Below, piece after piece: positions 23,949-32,161 of a DNA stretch of 36,368 bases. The notes below the pieces were generated by a model, which worked only from the letters and a program-made list of their open reading frames with translations, searched no databases and was not told the DNA's origin. This stretch comes from Phenylobacterium parvum (GTDB lineage Bacteria > Pseudomonadota > Alphaproteobacteria > Caulobacterales > Caulobacteraceae), in the NCBI GenBank assembly GCA_029977805.1, contig JAPOKE010000011.1:1-36368 (forward strand). The letters are read 5' to 3'. Position 1 is the first letter of the stretch. Each line of letters begins with the position of its first letter. The translations under genes were made by a program, and so were the position numbers.

Positions 23949-24808
23949 GGTCCTACTCCCGACATCAGGGCCTCGACATCCCCGCGCCGAGGGCAGGCCG
24001 GCTGGGCCCCGGGGCGGGTGGTGGAAAGGGCCGCCGCCGTGCAGGCGAACCTCAGGGCCTCCCCGTCCGCCTTGCCTTCCAGGAGGGCCAGGGTGAGCGC
24101 CGCCGTGAAGACATCGCCGGCCCCCGTGGCGTCGACGACCTGCACTTCAGGCGGACGGGCCTCGGCCGTCATCCGGCCCTGCCGGTAGAGCCGCGCCCCG
24201 GCCCCGCCCAGGGTGACGGCCAGGGCGCCGCGGACGCCCTGCGCCGCCGTCCCCAGGGCCTCCGCCTCGAGCTGGTTCACGACCACCAGGTCCGCCCGTC
24301 CGAGGCAGGCCGCCGGAAGCGGGGCGAAGGGGGCGAGGTTGAGGGCGACGAAGCCCTGCGCGCGCGCCACGGCGGCCTCGACGACCTCCAGCGGCAGCTC
24401 AAGCTGGCAGAGCAGGGCTTCCCTGATGACGGGAGGGAGGTCGGCGGGCGTCGGCCGGGCGTTCGCCCCCGAGGCGACCAGGATCTGGTTCTCCCCGCCG
24501 GGATCCACGCCGATCAGGGCCACCCCGGTGGTCTCGCCTGGCAGGCGCGCGACGCCGGACAGGTCCACCCCCTCGGCGGCGAGGAGGGCCAGGGCCTCGT
24601 CGGCGAAGGCGTCGTCCCCGGTCCGGCCCCACAGGCGCACCCGTCCGCCGAGGCGGGCGAGCGCCAGGGCCTGGTTGGCGCCCTTTCCCCCGGGGTGCCG
24701 CTGGAGCGTCGCCCCGATCACGGTCTCCCCCGGACGGGGCAGGGAGGGCGCGCTGGCGACGATGTCGAGGTTCACCGACCCGACGACGAGGACGGAGGGC
24801 GCGGTCAT
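23945..24808 (-). CDS. rbsK: Ribokinase (PfkB family)
   Basis: The 287-residue sugar kinase has the first PfkB signature with GGKGAN (40-45), and the second signature DATGAGD (226-232) with catalytic Asp232. It phosphorylates ribose (or a related pentose) to the 5-phosphate. The open frame starts earlier, but ATG 24808 gives the normal start APSVLVVGSVNLD and overlaps the nucleoside hydrolase stop by 4 nt. Together they split a nucleoside and capture the freed ribose for the pentose phosphate pathway. The substrate could be deoxyribose or another sugar. Confidence 0.9.
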   Translation of the reverse strand: MTAPSVLVVGSVNLDIVASAPSLPRPGETVIGATLQRHPGGKGANQALALARLGGRVRLWGRTGDDAFADEALALLAAEGVDLSGVARLPGETTGVALIGVDPGGENQILVASGANARPTPADLPPVIREALLCQLELPLEVVEAAVARAQGFVALNLAPFAPLPAACLGRADLVVVNQLEAEALGTAAQGVRGALAVTLGGAGARLYRQGRMTAEARPPEVQVVDATGAGDVFTAALTLALLEGKADGEALRFACTAAALSTTRPGAQPACPRRGDVEALMSGVGP

Positions 24809-25749
24809 CCGTAGCGCTCCAGCAGGGCCACGATGCGGGCGAAGGCGGCGTCGGAGTCGGCGCTGACGCCCCAACGGGCGTTGGCGGGATGTCGCTCGCC
24901 GGTCCGGAACTCCACCGCCGTGTGGCCCAGGGTCAGGGCGGATCCCGTCTCGATGGCGAGATGGCAGGGGCGGAGGTCGAAGATCTCCGGTGCGAGGAGC
25001 CAGAGGACGACGCAGGGGTCGTGCAGGGGCGGCGCCCCGCCGGTCCCCAGCCGGGCCTCGGTCCGGGCGCTGAAGGCCAGGAGCTGGCTCACGGCGCGGG
25101 CCTGCGGGCTGGCCAGGCGGGAGATTCGCTCGCGCCTCGCTTCCGTCGCCGTGACCTGGTGCGTGACGTCCAGTCCGAGCAGGACCAGGTCGAGCCCCGC
25201 CCGGACGACGATGTCGGCCGCATGGGGATCGGCGTGGATGTTGTATTCGGCCGAGGCGGTGATGTTGCCGCCCTCCCGCCGCGCGCCGCCCATGGCGACG
25301 ACCTGCCGGATGCGCGGGACGATGTCGGGCGCCCGGCGGATCGCCTCGGCGAGGTTGGTCATGGGGCCGGTCAGGGCCAGCGTCACCTCGCCCGCGGGGC
25401 GCTCCCTCAGGGCCCGGATCATGTAGTCGACCGCCGGCGTCGTCTCGGGGCCGCGTGCGGGGGCCGCCGCAGGCAGGTCGCCAAGTCCGCCCGGCCCGTG
25501 GAAGTGATCGGCGATGACGGGCTCCCGGACCAGAGGGCGGTCCTGTCCGGCGAAGACGGGGACCTCCGGGCGGCCGGCCAGTTCGCGGATGAGGCAGGCG
25601 TTCCTGGAAGTCAGGCCGCCGCCGACATTGCCCGCCACCGTCGTGATGGCGAGCACGTCGAGGGCCTCCGGCGCGGCCAGCGCGAGCAGCAGGGCGACGG
25701 CGTCGTCGACCCCGGGGTCGCAGTCGAGGATGAGGGGGAGGCCGGGCAT
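24805..25749 (-). CDS. Inosine-uridine-type nucleoside hydrolase
   Basis: The 314-residue protein has the calcium-binding DCDPGVDDA motif (9-17), the TVAGN block and the later EYNIHADPHAA stretch, with the Asn and Asp ligands of the family. It cleaves the N-glycosidic bond of ribonucleosides to base and ribose. The pyrimidine/purine preference cannot be fixed by eye. No signal peptide is seen, so it works on nucleosides already imported. It is translationally coupled to ribokinase (4-nt overlap) and sits 60 bp after the sulfatase in the same direction. Confidence 0.92.
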   Translation of the reverse strand: MPGLPLILDCDPGVDDAVALLLALAAPEALDVLAITTVAGNVGGGLTSRNACLIRELAGRPEVPVFAGQDRPLVREPVIADHFHGPGGLGDLPAAAPARGPETTPAVDYMIRALRERPAGEVTLALTGPMTNLAEAIRRAPDIVPRIRQVVAMGGARREGGNITASAEYNIHADPHAADIVVRAGLDLVLLGLDVTHQVTATEARRERISRLASPQARAVSQLLAFSARTEARLGTGGAPPLHDPCVVLWLLAPEIFDLRPCHLAIETGSALTLGHTAVEFRTGERHPANARWGVSADSDAAFARIVALLERYG

Positions 25750-25809
25750 GGCCCAGCTTCCCCCGTTTCGGCCCTCAACGGCAAGCCGCCGCCGCCGGTC
25801 CGCGTCCGG

Positions 25810-27459
25810 TCAGTTGTCCCAGAGGATGTACTCTTCACCCGCCTTCTGCGGACGTCCCGAGGGATGGTCCACGAAGACCGGGCCCTGCAGCAGGGACGGC
25901 CACAGCGGCTTGGCGCTGCGGGCGTCCTGCTCGGCCAGCATGGCCAGCATGGCCTTCACCCGCTCGGGCTCCTTCGCCGCGAGGTCGGTCTGCTCGGTGG
26001 GGTCGACCGCCAGGTTGTGCAGCCAGACCTTGGACCGGGCCTCGTTGCTCTGCAGCTTCCAGTCGCCGTCGCGGACCGCCTTGTACTGGCCCGAGCGCCA
26101 GAACAGGACCTGGTGCGGCCGCTCGGTCTTGGCGCCCTTGACGTAGGGCAGGAGGTTCACGCCGTCGATCTCGCGGTCCGAGGGCAGGGGCGCGCCTGCG
26201 GCCCCGGCGATGGTGGAGAAGATGTCCACGTGCGCCACCGGGTGCGGATAGCGCTTGCCCGACGGCATGCCTCCCGGCCACTTCATGAAGAACGGGGTGT
26301 GGATGCCGCCCTCGAAGAAGGTCGATTTCCAGCCCCGGTAGGGTCGGTTGATGCCGTCCAGGCCGATGTAGCCCGCCCCGCCGTTGTCGCTGGTGAAGAT
26401 GATCAGGGTGTCCTTTTCCAGGCCCTCTTCGCGCAGGGTCTGGAGGATCTTCCCGACATTCCGGTCGAGGTTGCGCACCATGGCGCCGTAGACCCGAAGG
26501 CGGTGGTCCTTGATCTGCGGCAGGGCGTCATAGTCCGCCCGGGTCGCCTGCAGGGGCGTGTGGATGGCGTTCGGCGCATAGTACATGAAGAAGGGCCGGT
26601 TCCGGTTCGCCCGGATCGCCCGGATGGCCTCGTCGGTCAGGTAGTCGGTCATGTAGCCCTTGGGGGCGAACATCTCCGAGCCATTGAACTGGACCATGTA
26701 GGGCAGGTTCGGCCACAGGAAGCGGTCGATGGGGTCCCAGGGCTGCTTGGCGTTGACGACGCTCTTGTCCTTGACGGGCAGGAAGAGGGACGCCCCCGCC
26801 ATGAAGCCGAGGCTCTCGTCGAAGCCGCGGTCCTCGGGCCGGGCCCCAGGGTTGGCGCCGAGGTGCCACTTCCCGAAATGGAGGGTGTGGTAGCCCTGCT
26901 GCTTCAGCAGCTGGGCGACGGTGATCTCGCTGGCCGGGACCGCCATGGATTCCATGGGCGGGACATCCTTCACCCGGTCCTTGAAGAAGCGCGGCTTGAC
27001 GATGTTGCCGGGCTCCGCCTCGGTTCCCACCATCCGCTGGAAGGCGACGGGGGCGGGGGTGAACTCGAAGCCGAAGCGGGTCGCATACCGGCCCGTCAGG
27101 AGCGAGGCCCGGGAGGGCGCGCAGGTGGCGTTTCCGGCGTACCCGTTGTCGAAAATGACGCCATCCCTGCCGAGGGAGTCCATGTTCGGGGTCGGCACGG
27201 CGCCGCCGGCGACGCCGCCGTTCAGGGTCAGGTCGGCGAAGCCCATGTCATCCACCAGGATGAAGATGACGTTGGGCTGGCGGCGTGCGGGCGGCGGGTC
27301 AGCGGGTCCCTGCTGCCAGGTGACGGCGCGGTTGGGGGCCACGTCCGGCAGGCGCGCCTGGGCGATGAGCCCGAGCACGGTCGACCGGTTGACCCAGGCC
27401 AGGGCGCCCAGGCCGACCAGGAGGAGGGCGACGAGGGCGAGGACTTTCAGGATCTTCAT
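25810..27459 (-). CDS. Arylsulfatase-type sulfatase, membrane-anchored or secreted
   Basis: The 549-residue protein starts with an N-terminal hydrophobic helix (LKVLALVALLLVGLGALAWV). The sulfatase core then begins QPNVIFILVDDMGFAD with metal-binding DD at 70-71. The formylglycine site is CAPSR at 113-117 (Cys113), followed by LLTGRYATRFGFE; FTSDNGG provides more metal ligands. Cys-type sulfatases need a formylglycine-generating enzyme or anSME, not seen in this window. The likely location is periplasmic. The substrate is unknown. It follows the HCCA-isomerase-like gene after 12 bp, probably in one operon. Confidence 0.91.
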   Translation of the reverse strand: MKILKVLALVALLLVGLGALAWVNRSTVLGLIAQARLPDVAPNRAVTWQQGPADPPPARRQPNVIFILVDDMGFADLTLNGGVAGGAVPTPNMDSLGRDGVIFDNGYAGNATCAPSRASLLTGRYATRFGFEFTPAPVAFQRMVGTEAEPGNIVKPRFFKDRVKDVPPMESMAVPASEITVAQLLKQQGYHTLHFGKWHLGANPGARPEDRGFDESLGFMAGASLFLPVKDKSVVNAKQPWDPIDRFLWPNLPYMVQFNGSEMFAPKGYMTDYLTDEAIRAIRANRNRPFFMYYAPNAIHTPLQATRADYDALPQIKDHRLRVYGAMVRNLDRNVGKILQTLREEGLEKDTLIIFTSDNGGAGYIGLDGINRPYRGWKSTFFEGGIHTPFFMKWPGGMPSGKRYPHPVAHVDIFSTIAGAAGAPLPSDREIDGVNLLPYVKGAKTERPHQVLFWRSGQYKAVRDGDWKLQSNEARSKVWLHNLAVDPTEQTDLAAKEPERVKAMLAMLAEQDARSAKPLWPSLLQGPVFVDHPSGRPQKAGEEYILWDN

Positions 27460-27471
27460 CTGTGCGCCTCC

Positions 27472-28131
27472 TCAGGCGGTCTTGCGGGGGGAAAGGCCCT
27501 GCTGCTCCAGGCGCCAGTGGAAGGTGTCCATCCGGTCCTGGCCGAAGAAGGGCTCGTTGTTGAAGACCATCATCGGGACCCCGTAGTGGCCGCCCTCGCG
27601 CTGGGCGACCTGGTTGTCCTCGATGATGGCGTGCAGGCGGTCCGCCTCGGCCTCGACCCGGGCGAAGAGGTCCTCCGGGTCCAGGCCCGCCCGGCGCGTG
27701 GCTTCGGCCAGGTGGTCGCCCTCGTGCCAGTTGTCGACGGCGCCGCTCCAGATCAGGGCGCTGACCTCCTTCAGGAAGGGCAGGCCCCGGCCGGCCTCCG
27801 CCGCCAGGACGCCCAGACGGGTCAGCCGGTGGATGTAGGGCTGCTCCGCCGGATAGGTCCCGGTCGCCATGTCCATGTAGACGGGGTCCGGGCGCGGCCA
27901 GCGGTAGGGCATGCCGAGGCGCTCGGCCTCCCGGCGCGTGTCCAGCATCAGGTAGGAGAACCAGAGGGGATCGCGGCCCTGGAAGAAGACCGGCGTCCGC
28001 ACGGCGAGGGGATAGACGGGGCGCACCTTGCAATGGACGTCGTACGCCGTCTCCAGGTCCAGGAGGCGGGGGGTCACCAGGTAGGAATAGGGTGAGCGGA
28101 AGGACCAGTAGAGGTCGTACTCAAGCGTCAT
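27472..28131 (-). CDS. DsbA-family / 2-hydroxychromene-2-carboxylate isomerase-like protein
   Basis: The 219-residue protein has a thioredoxin/kappa-GST-like fold. The N-terminal WSFRSPYSYL (9-18) matches the SPYSYL site of HCCA isomerases, where Ser replaces the DsbA CxxC. Its C-terminal GVPMMVFNNEPFFGQDRMDTF is the cis-proline region. There is no CxxC, so it is not a thiol oxidase. HCCA isomerase acts with glutathione in naphthalene breakdown; many homologues have other, unknown roles. It is the first gene of a leftward run through the sulfatase, nucleoside hydrolase, ribokinase and oxygenase. Start ATG 28131 has GGAG upstream. Confidence 0.83.
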   Translation of the reverse strand: MTLEYDLYWSFRSPYSYLVTPRLLDLETAYDVHCKVRPVYPLAVRTPVFFQGRDPLWFSYLMLDTRREAERLGMPYRWPRPDPVYMDMATGTYPAEQPYIHRLTRLGVLAAEAGRGLPFLKEVSALIWSGAVDNWHEGDHLAEATRRAGLDPEDLFARVEAEADRLHAIIEDNQVAQREGGHYGVPMMVFNNEPFFGQDRMDTFHWRLEQQGLSPRKTA

Positions 28132-28215
28132 TCGGGAACTCCGGGGGCGTGCGGTGGCGAGTCGGCCCGCCCTGGCCTAGGCTGGCCGGAGGGAACCAGT
28201 GACAGGGAGGGTTTG

Positions 28216-28599
28216 ATGCTGGCCTTGAGGATCGTCCTGGGAGCGCTCGGGCTCCTGTCTCTCATGGTGGCGGCGCGCATCCTGGTGGATCCGTCCGCTG
28301 CGGCCGTCCAGTTCGGGCTCCTGGTGAACGGGGAGCTTGGGCAGGCGACGCTCCGCGCGGACGTGGCCGCGCTGTTCGCGGCGACCGGCGGACTTTCCGC
28401 CTTCGCCGCTCTGAAGGGCGACGGACGCTTCCTGCTGGGGCCGGTATGCCTCATCGGCGCGGCGCTGGCCGGGCGGCTGCTGAACCTGGTCGCGGCGGGG
28501 TTCACCTTCAACCAGGTGGCGCCGATCCTGATCGAGGTGGTGACCGTCGCGATCCTGGCGGCGGGCTTTCGCAGCCTGCGTCCCGCCCCGAAGGCCTGA
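28216..28599 (+). CDS. Small four-helix membrane protein (DUF4345-like)
   Basis: The 127-residue, very hydrophobic protein has about four transmembrane helices, near 3-22, 47-63, 70-88 and 96-116. The layout (LRIVLGALGLLSLMVAARILVDP near the start and LRADVAALFAATGGLSAFAALKG in the middle) matches DUF4345-type proteins of unknown function. ATG 28216 is preferred to TTG 28213 and has GGGAGGG upstream. It is divergent from the HCCA-isomerase-like gene and convergent with the transglutaminase gene. It has no clear functional partner. Confidence 0.7.
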   Translation: MLALRIVLGALGLLSLMVAARILVDPSAAAVQFGLLVNGELGQATLRADVAALFAATGGLSAFAALKGDGRFLLGPVCLIGAALAGRLLNLVAAGFTFNQVAPILIEVVTVAILAAGFRSLRPAPKA

Positions 28600-28654
28600 C
28601 CGCCGGGGTGCGCTGCGCCCGCGGCCGCCTGCCGGCGTCCGGCGCATGGGTCTG

Positions 28655-28710
28655 CGCGCAGGCTCATCCTCCCCCTCATGGAGGGAGATTGAGATATCGG
28701 CACGCCGAGT
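28655..28710. repeat. Possible degraded intergenic (REP-like) repeat
   Basis: In the 131-bp spacer between two convergent genes lies a block with two small hairpins: CCTCC/GGAGG (28668-28672 with 28680-28684) and CGGC/GCCG (28698-28701 with 28704-28707). It looks like the short palindromic intergenic repeats common in Caulobacterales and relatives, which have CCTCCCCCTC arms. A 19-nt near copy of its left edge (28655-28673, 18/19 identical) occurs at 34167-34185 in the start of tamB. Confidence 0.35.
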
Positions 28711-28730
28711 GCAACTATTTTGCAGGCGGC

Positions 28731-29711
28731 CTACTGCTGTTGCTGCTGCTGGCGCTCCAGGAGGAAGGCCCCGGCGCCCGGGCGCCGGCGCCCGCCGCCC
28801 CGGGCGAAGCTCGGGCTGGCCAGGCGCATGAACTCGGGTTCCCCCGCCGTGGGACGCGCCCGGCGCACGTTCACGCCGACGGCCAGCTGGCTCTCGGCCT
28901 CGCCCTTGTAGACGCCGCGGGACGGGGGAACGTCGGCATAGTCCCGGCCGATCGCGGCGGACACGTGCCGCTCACCGGCCAGGGTGTTGTTGGTCGGGTC
29001 AAAGCCGATCCAGCGGGTCGACGGGAGAAAGACTTCAAGCCAGGCGTGCGAGGCGTCCGGGTCGGAGCGGTCGCCGCCCTCGCGGTCGGTGAAGAGGTAG
29101 CCTGACACGTAGCGCGCCGGGATACCCCAGCTCCGGCAGATCGTGATCATGATGTGGGCGAAGTCCTGGCAGACCCCCCGCCGGGCCGATAGGGCGAGGT
29201 CGATGGGGCTCTCGGCGTCCGTCACTCCCGGCTCGTAGTCGAAGGCGTCGTAGATGGTCTCCGCCAGCCGCCGCACGGCGGTCAGGGGGTCGCGGTCCCT
29301 CAGCCGGTCCAGGCCATGCTCCGAGGCGAAGCTGCGCAGGGCGTCGGTCTCCACGCAGAAGCCCTGCTGTCGGAGGAAGTCGAAGTTCTCGCCCAGGACA
29401 CGGTCGCCCTTGAGGCGGTCCCATTCCCCGATGTCGAGGGCGGAGGGCAGGGGATCCGGGGCTGAGGTCTCGACCACGGACCGCGCGGTGATGGTCAGCT
29501 GGTCGTGCGGCTGGGGGACATCGAAATGATAGACCGCATTTCCAAAGGGGTCGGCGTAGGAGAAGACCTGGGCCGCCGGGTCAAGTTCGAGGTCAAAGCT
29601 GGCCAGCCGCTGGCGCGGGGTCTTCTGCGGCTGCATCCAGACTTCCATCACGCTTTCCCGGACCGGGGCGGCGTAGTGGTAGCGCGTGACGTGGCGGACC
29701 TCGAGCAGCAT
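28731..29711 (-). CDS. Transglutaminase-like cysteine protease of the alpha-E/ATP-grasp operon
   Basis: The 326-residue protein has an N-terminal bacterial-transglutaminase beta domain (LEVRHVTRYHYAAPV). A transglutaminase-like core with catalytic triad Cys181 (RRGVCQDFAH), His222 (SHAWLEVFLP) and Asp238 (GFDPTNN) follows. Such proteins are predicted peptidases or amidases/ligases acting with the ATP-grasp and alpha-E partners. The conserved core ends near residue 280. The remaining tail is basic and glycine-rich and ends in six Gln directly before the stop. ATG 29711 is chosen because the sequence from MLLEVRHVTRYHY is the normal family start. It follows the alpha-E gene after 8 bp. Confidence 0.9.
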   Translation of the reverse strand: MLLEVRHVTRYHYAAPVRESVMEVWMQPQKTPRQRLASFDLELDPAAQVFSYADPFGNAVYHFDVPQPHDQLTITARSVVETSAPDPLPSALDIGEWDRLKGDRVLGENFDFLRQQGFCVETDALRSFASEHGLDRLRDRDPLTAVRRLAETIYDAFDYEPGVTDAESPIDLALSARRGVCQDFAHIMITICRSWGIPARYVSGYLFTDREGGDRSDPDASHAWLEVFLPSTRWIGFDPTNNTLAGERHVSAAIGRDYADVPPSRGVYKGEAESQLAVGVNVRRARPTAGEPEFMRLASPSFARGGGRRRPGAGAFLLERQQQQQQ

Positions 29712-29719
29712 GGGTGTTC

Positions 29720-30664
29720 CTAGGCGGGCAGGCGCATTTCCAGGGAATAGGCGACGAAGGTGTCGTAGATCCCCGCGTGCAGGAGGGCGCACTCCTCGAG
29801 CACCGTCGCCACCAGCAGGTCAGAGTCCTCCGCGGTGAGGGTCTCGGCCTCGGCGTAGAGCAGGCGGGCCTTGAGACGGCCCGCCAGGCGCTCCGGACCC
29901 GCCGCACCTCCCAGGTCGACATTCCGCCCGACACCCGAGAGATGCTCTTCGATCCGGGCCGTGGCGAAGCGGAGCGAGCGCGGGAAATCCTCGTCGAACA
30001 TCAGGAACTGACGGATCAGCCGGGGCTGGATGTCGGCCGTGTGCTTCCGCAGGTAGGGCTCCAGGGCGCAGCTCATGCGCAGGAGGGCGGTCATGGCCGC
30101 ATGTTCGGTCACCGGCCGGCCAAGGCTGCGGCCGAAGCCGGCCTGCAACAGCCGGCCAGTAAGCTGGGCCCTCTCGATGAAGACGCCCAGTTGCAGGAAT
30201 CCCCAGCCTTCGCCGTGGCTCATGGTGGCGTCGGCCGCGCCCTTGAAGAGGTGCAGGTCGGCGATGATGTCGTGCAGGAACTGGGAGGGGGCGTCGCTGA
30301 ACTCACGGCCCGCGGAGGGGCCGGTCACCCGCAGGTAGATGAGGTTGAGGCGTTCCCAGGTCTCGGTCGTCAGCTGGTCGCGGACCTGCCTTGCGTTCTC
30401 GCGGGCGCGGGCGAGGGCGGCGGTGACGGAGTCCCCGTCCTCGCTGTCCATGGTCATGGCGAGGGCGGCGTCCCAGGGGGTCAACTCGCCTTCGGGCTCC
30501 CCGTCGGTGACGGCCGATATGACCATGCGCGCCACCTGGCCGGAGCTCTCGGTGCGGTCCAGGGTGGCGTTGAGCAGGACGTCGGCGAGCCGGCACATGT
30601 GCTCGGCGCGCTCAACATACCGGCCGATCCAGTAGAGGCTGTCGGCGACGCGGGCGAGCATCAT
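29720..30664 (-). CDS. Alpha-E domain protein (COG2307)
   Basis: The 314-residue, nearly all-helical protein begins with the alpha-E hallmark LARVADSLYWIGRYVERAEHM, the W-x-R-x-x-E-R-A-E pattern. The family has no proven reaction; it is always encoded beside a circularly permuted ATP-grasp enzyme and a transglutaminase. Comparative genomics predicts a peptide-modifying or peptide-synthesising system. Its ATG overlaps the ATP-grasp stop by 4 nt. No signal peptide or membrane segment is seen, so it is cytoplasmic. Confidence 0.92.
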   Translation of the reverse strand: MMLARVADSLYWIGRYVERAEHMCRLADVLLNATLDRTESSGQVARMVISAVTDGEPEGELTPWDAALAMTMDSEDGDSVTAALARARENARQVRDQLTTETWERLNLIYLRVTGPSAGREFSDAPSQFLHDIIADLHLFKGAADATMSHGEGWGFLQLGVFIERAQLTGRLLQAGFGRSLGRPVTEHAAMTALLRMSCALEPYLRKHTADIQPRLIRQFLMFDEDFPRSLRFATARIEEHLSGVGRNVDLGGAAGPERLAGRLKARLLYAEAETLTAEDSDLLVATVLEECALLHAGIYDTFVAYSLEMRLPA

Positions 30665-32148
30665 GGCGCGGCTTCCCCGGTCTCGGGTTCGCCGAGGACC
30701 CAGGTGTCCTTGGACCCCCCGCCCTGGCTGGAGTTGACCACCAGCGATCCCTTGCGCAGGGCCACCCGTGTGAGGGCGCCGGGCGTCACCCGGATCTTGT
30801 CGCCGGACAGGATGAAGGGGCGCAGGTCCACGTGCCGGGGGTCTATGGCCCCGTCGATCAGGCAGGGCGCCGTGGACAGCTGGATGGTCGGCTGGGCGAT
30901 GTAGTTGTCGGGGTTCGCCCGCAGCGCGACGGCGAAGCTCTCGCGCTCCGCCCGGCTGGCGTGGGGCCCGACCAGCATGCCGTATCCGCCGGAGGCCCCG
31001 ACCGCCTTGACCACCAGCTTGTCGAGGTTGGCGAGCACATGGGAAAGCTGGGACGGCTCCCGGCAGAGATAGGTCTCGATGTTCGGCAGGATGGCGTCCT
31101 CGCCGAGGTAGTAGCTGATGATCTCCGGCACGTAGGCGTAGACCGCCTTGTCGTCGGCCACCCCCGTCCCTGGGGCGTTGCAGATGACCACGTTCCCGCC
31201 GCGGTAGGCGTTGAACAGGCCCGCCACGCCGAGGCTGGAGTCCCGCCGGAAGGTGAGGGGGTCGATGAAGTCGTCGTCCACCCGGCGGTAGATCACGTCC
31301 ACCCGGCGCAGGCCGGTGGTCGTGCGCATGTAGACCATGTTGTCGTGGGTCACGAGGTCACGGCCCTCGACCAGGGGCACGCCCATCAGGCGCGCCAGGT
31401 AGGCGTGCTCGAAATAGGCGGAGTTGTAGACCCCGGGCGTCAGGACCACGACCTGGGGGTTCGGGCGCCAGTCCGCCGCCATGCTCTTCAGGGTCGAGAG
31501 CAGGAGGTCGGGATACTGCTCGATCCGCCTCACCCCGGCCATGCGGAAGGAACCCGGGAAGGTGCGCTTCGCCGCCTCCCGGTTGGCCAGCATGTAGGAG
31601 ACCCCGGACGGCACCCGCAGGTTGTCCTCCAGCACCGCGAAGCCGCCGTCGGGCTTGCGGATCAGGTCGCTGCCGCAGACATTTGCGTAGGCCTGGTGCG
31701 GGACATAGAGGTTCTGCATCTCGCGCCGGTAGGAGGGCGCGCCAAGGACCAGCTCGCGCGGGACGACCCCGTCCATCAGGATCTTCTGGTCGCTGTAGAT
31801 GTCCGCGAGGAACATGTTCAGCGCGCGCAGGCGCTGGACGAGGCCCGCCTCGATGGTCGCCCACTCCGCCGCCGGGATGATGCGGGGCAACAGGTCCGTC
31901 GGGATGATGCGCTCGGTGGAGCTCTCCGCCCCGTAGACGGTGAAGGTAATGCCCTGGAGCAGGAAGAAACGTTCGAGGAGCCTCTGGCGCTCGGCGAGGT
32001 CCTCGTCGGAGAGGCTGGCCACCCGCCGGGCGAGCGCCGCGTAATGCGGACGCACGTCCCCTGAGGGGTCGACCATCTCGTCGTAGGGCGTGGCTGCCGT
32101 AGCAGCCGCGCCGGGACTCCGCGTCGTTTCGGCCAAAGCGTATCTCAC
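30661..32148 (-). CDS. Circularly permuted type-2 ATP-grasp protein (COG2308)
   Basis: The 495-residue protein carries the circularly permuted ATP-grasp / DUF407 hallmarks. These include DGVVPRELVLGAPSYRREM, VCGSDLIRKPDGGFAVLEDN, APGTGVADDKAVYAYVPEII, the nucleotide loop VVKAVGASGGYGMLVG, and the C-terminal SSQGGGSKDTWVL. ATP-grasp enzymes activate a carboxylate as acyl phosphate and form an amide; here the substrate is unknown. GTG 32148 is supported by GGAGG (32158-32162) 9 nt upstream. It is the first gene of the trio with alpha-E and transglutaminase and is divergent from tamA. An inverted repeat abuts its Shine-Dalgarno sequence. Confidence 0.93.
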   Translation of the reverse strand: MRYALAETTRSPGAAATAATPYDEMVDPSGDVRPHYAALARRVASLSDEDLAERQRLLERFFLLQGITFTVYGAESSTERIIPTDLLPRIIPAAEWATIEAGLVQRLRALNMFLADIYSDQKILMDGVVPRELVLGAPSYRREMQNLYVPHQAYANVCGSDLIRKPDGGFAVLEDNLRVPSGVSYMLANREAAKRTFPGSFRMAGVRRIEQYPDLLLSTLKSMAADWRPNPQVVVLTPGVYNSAYFEHAYLARLMGVPLVEGRDLVTHDNMVYMRTTTGLRRVDVIYRRVDDDFIDPLTFRRDSSLGVAGLFNAYRGGNVVICNAPGTGVADDKAVYAYVPEIISYYLGEDAILPNIETYLCREPSQLSHVLANLDKLVVKAVGASGGYGMLVGPHASRAERESFAVALRANPDNYIAQPTIQLSTAPCLIDGAIDPRHVDLRPFILSGDKIRVTPGALTRVALRKGSLVVNSSQGGGSKDTWVLGEPETGEAAP

Positions 32149-32161
32149 CCGGTGCTCCCTC

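Noticed and set aside
24889-28095. Open frame of more than 1000 codons on the + strand opposite the nucleoside hydrolase, sulfatase and isomerase genes
   Set aside because: It is antisense to three clear enzymes and its residues are a GC-driven Gly/Arg/Val/Asp pattern with no domain; high GC removes stop codons in this frame.
28731-28752. CTG/TTG run as a stand-alone microsatellite
   Set aside because: It is only six codons long and is in frame as the glutamine C-terminus of the transglutaminase gene; treated as part of that gene.
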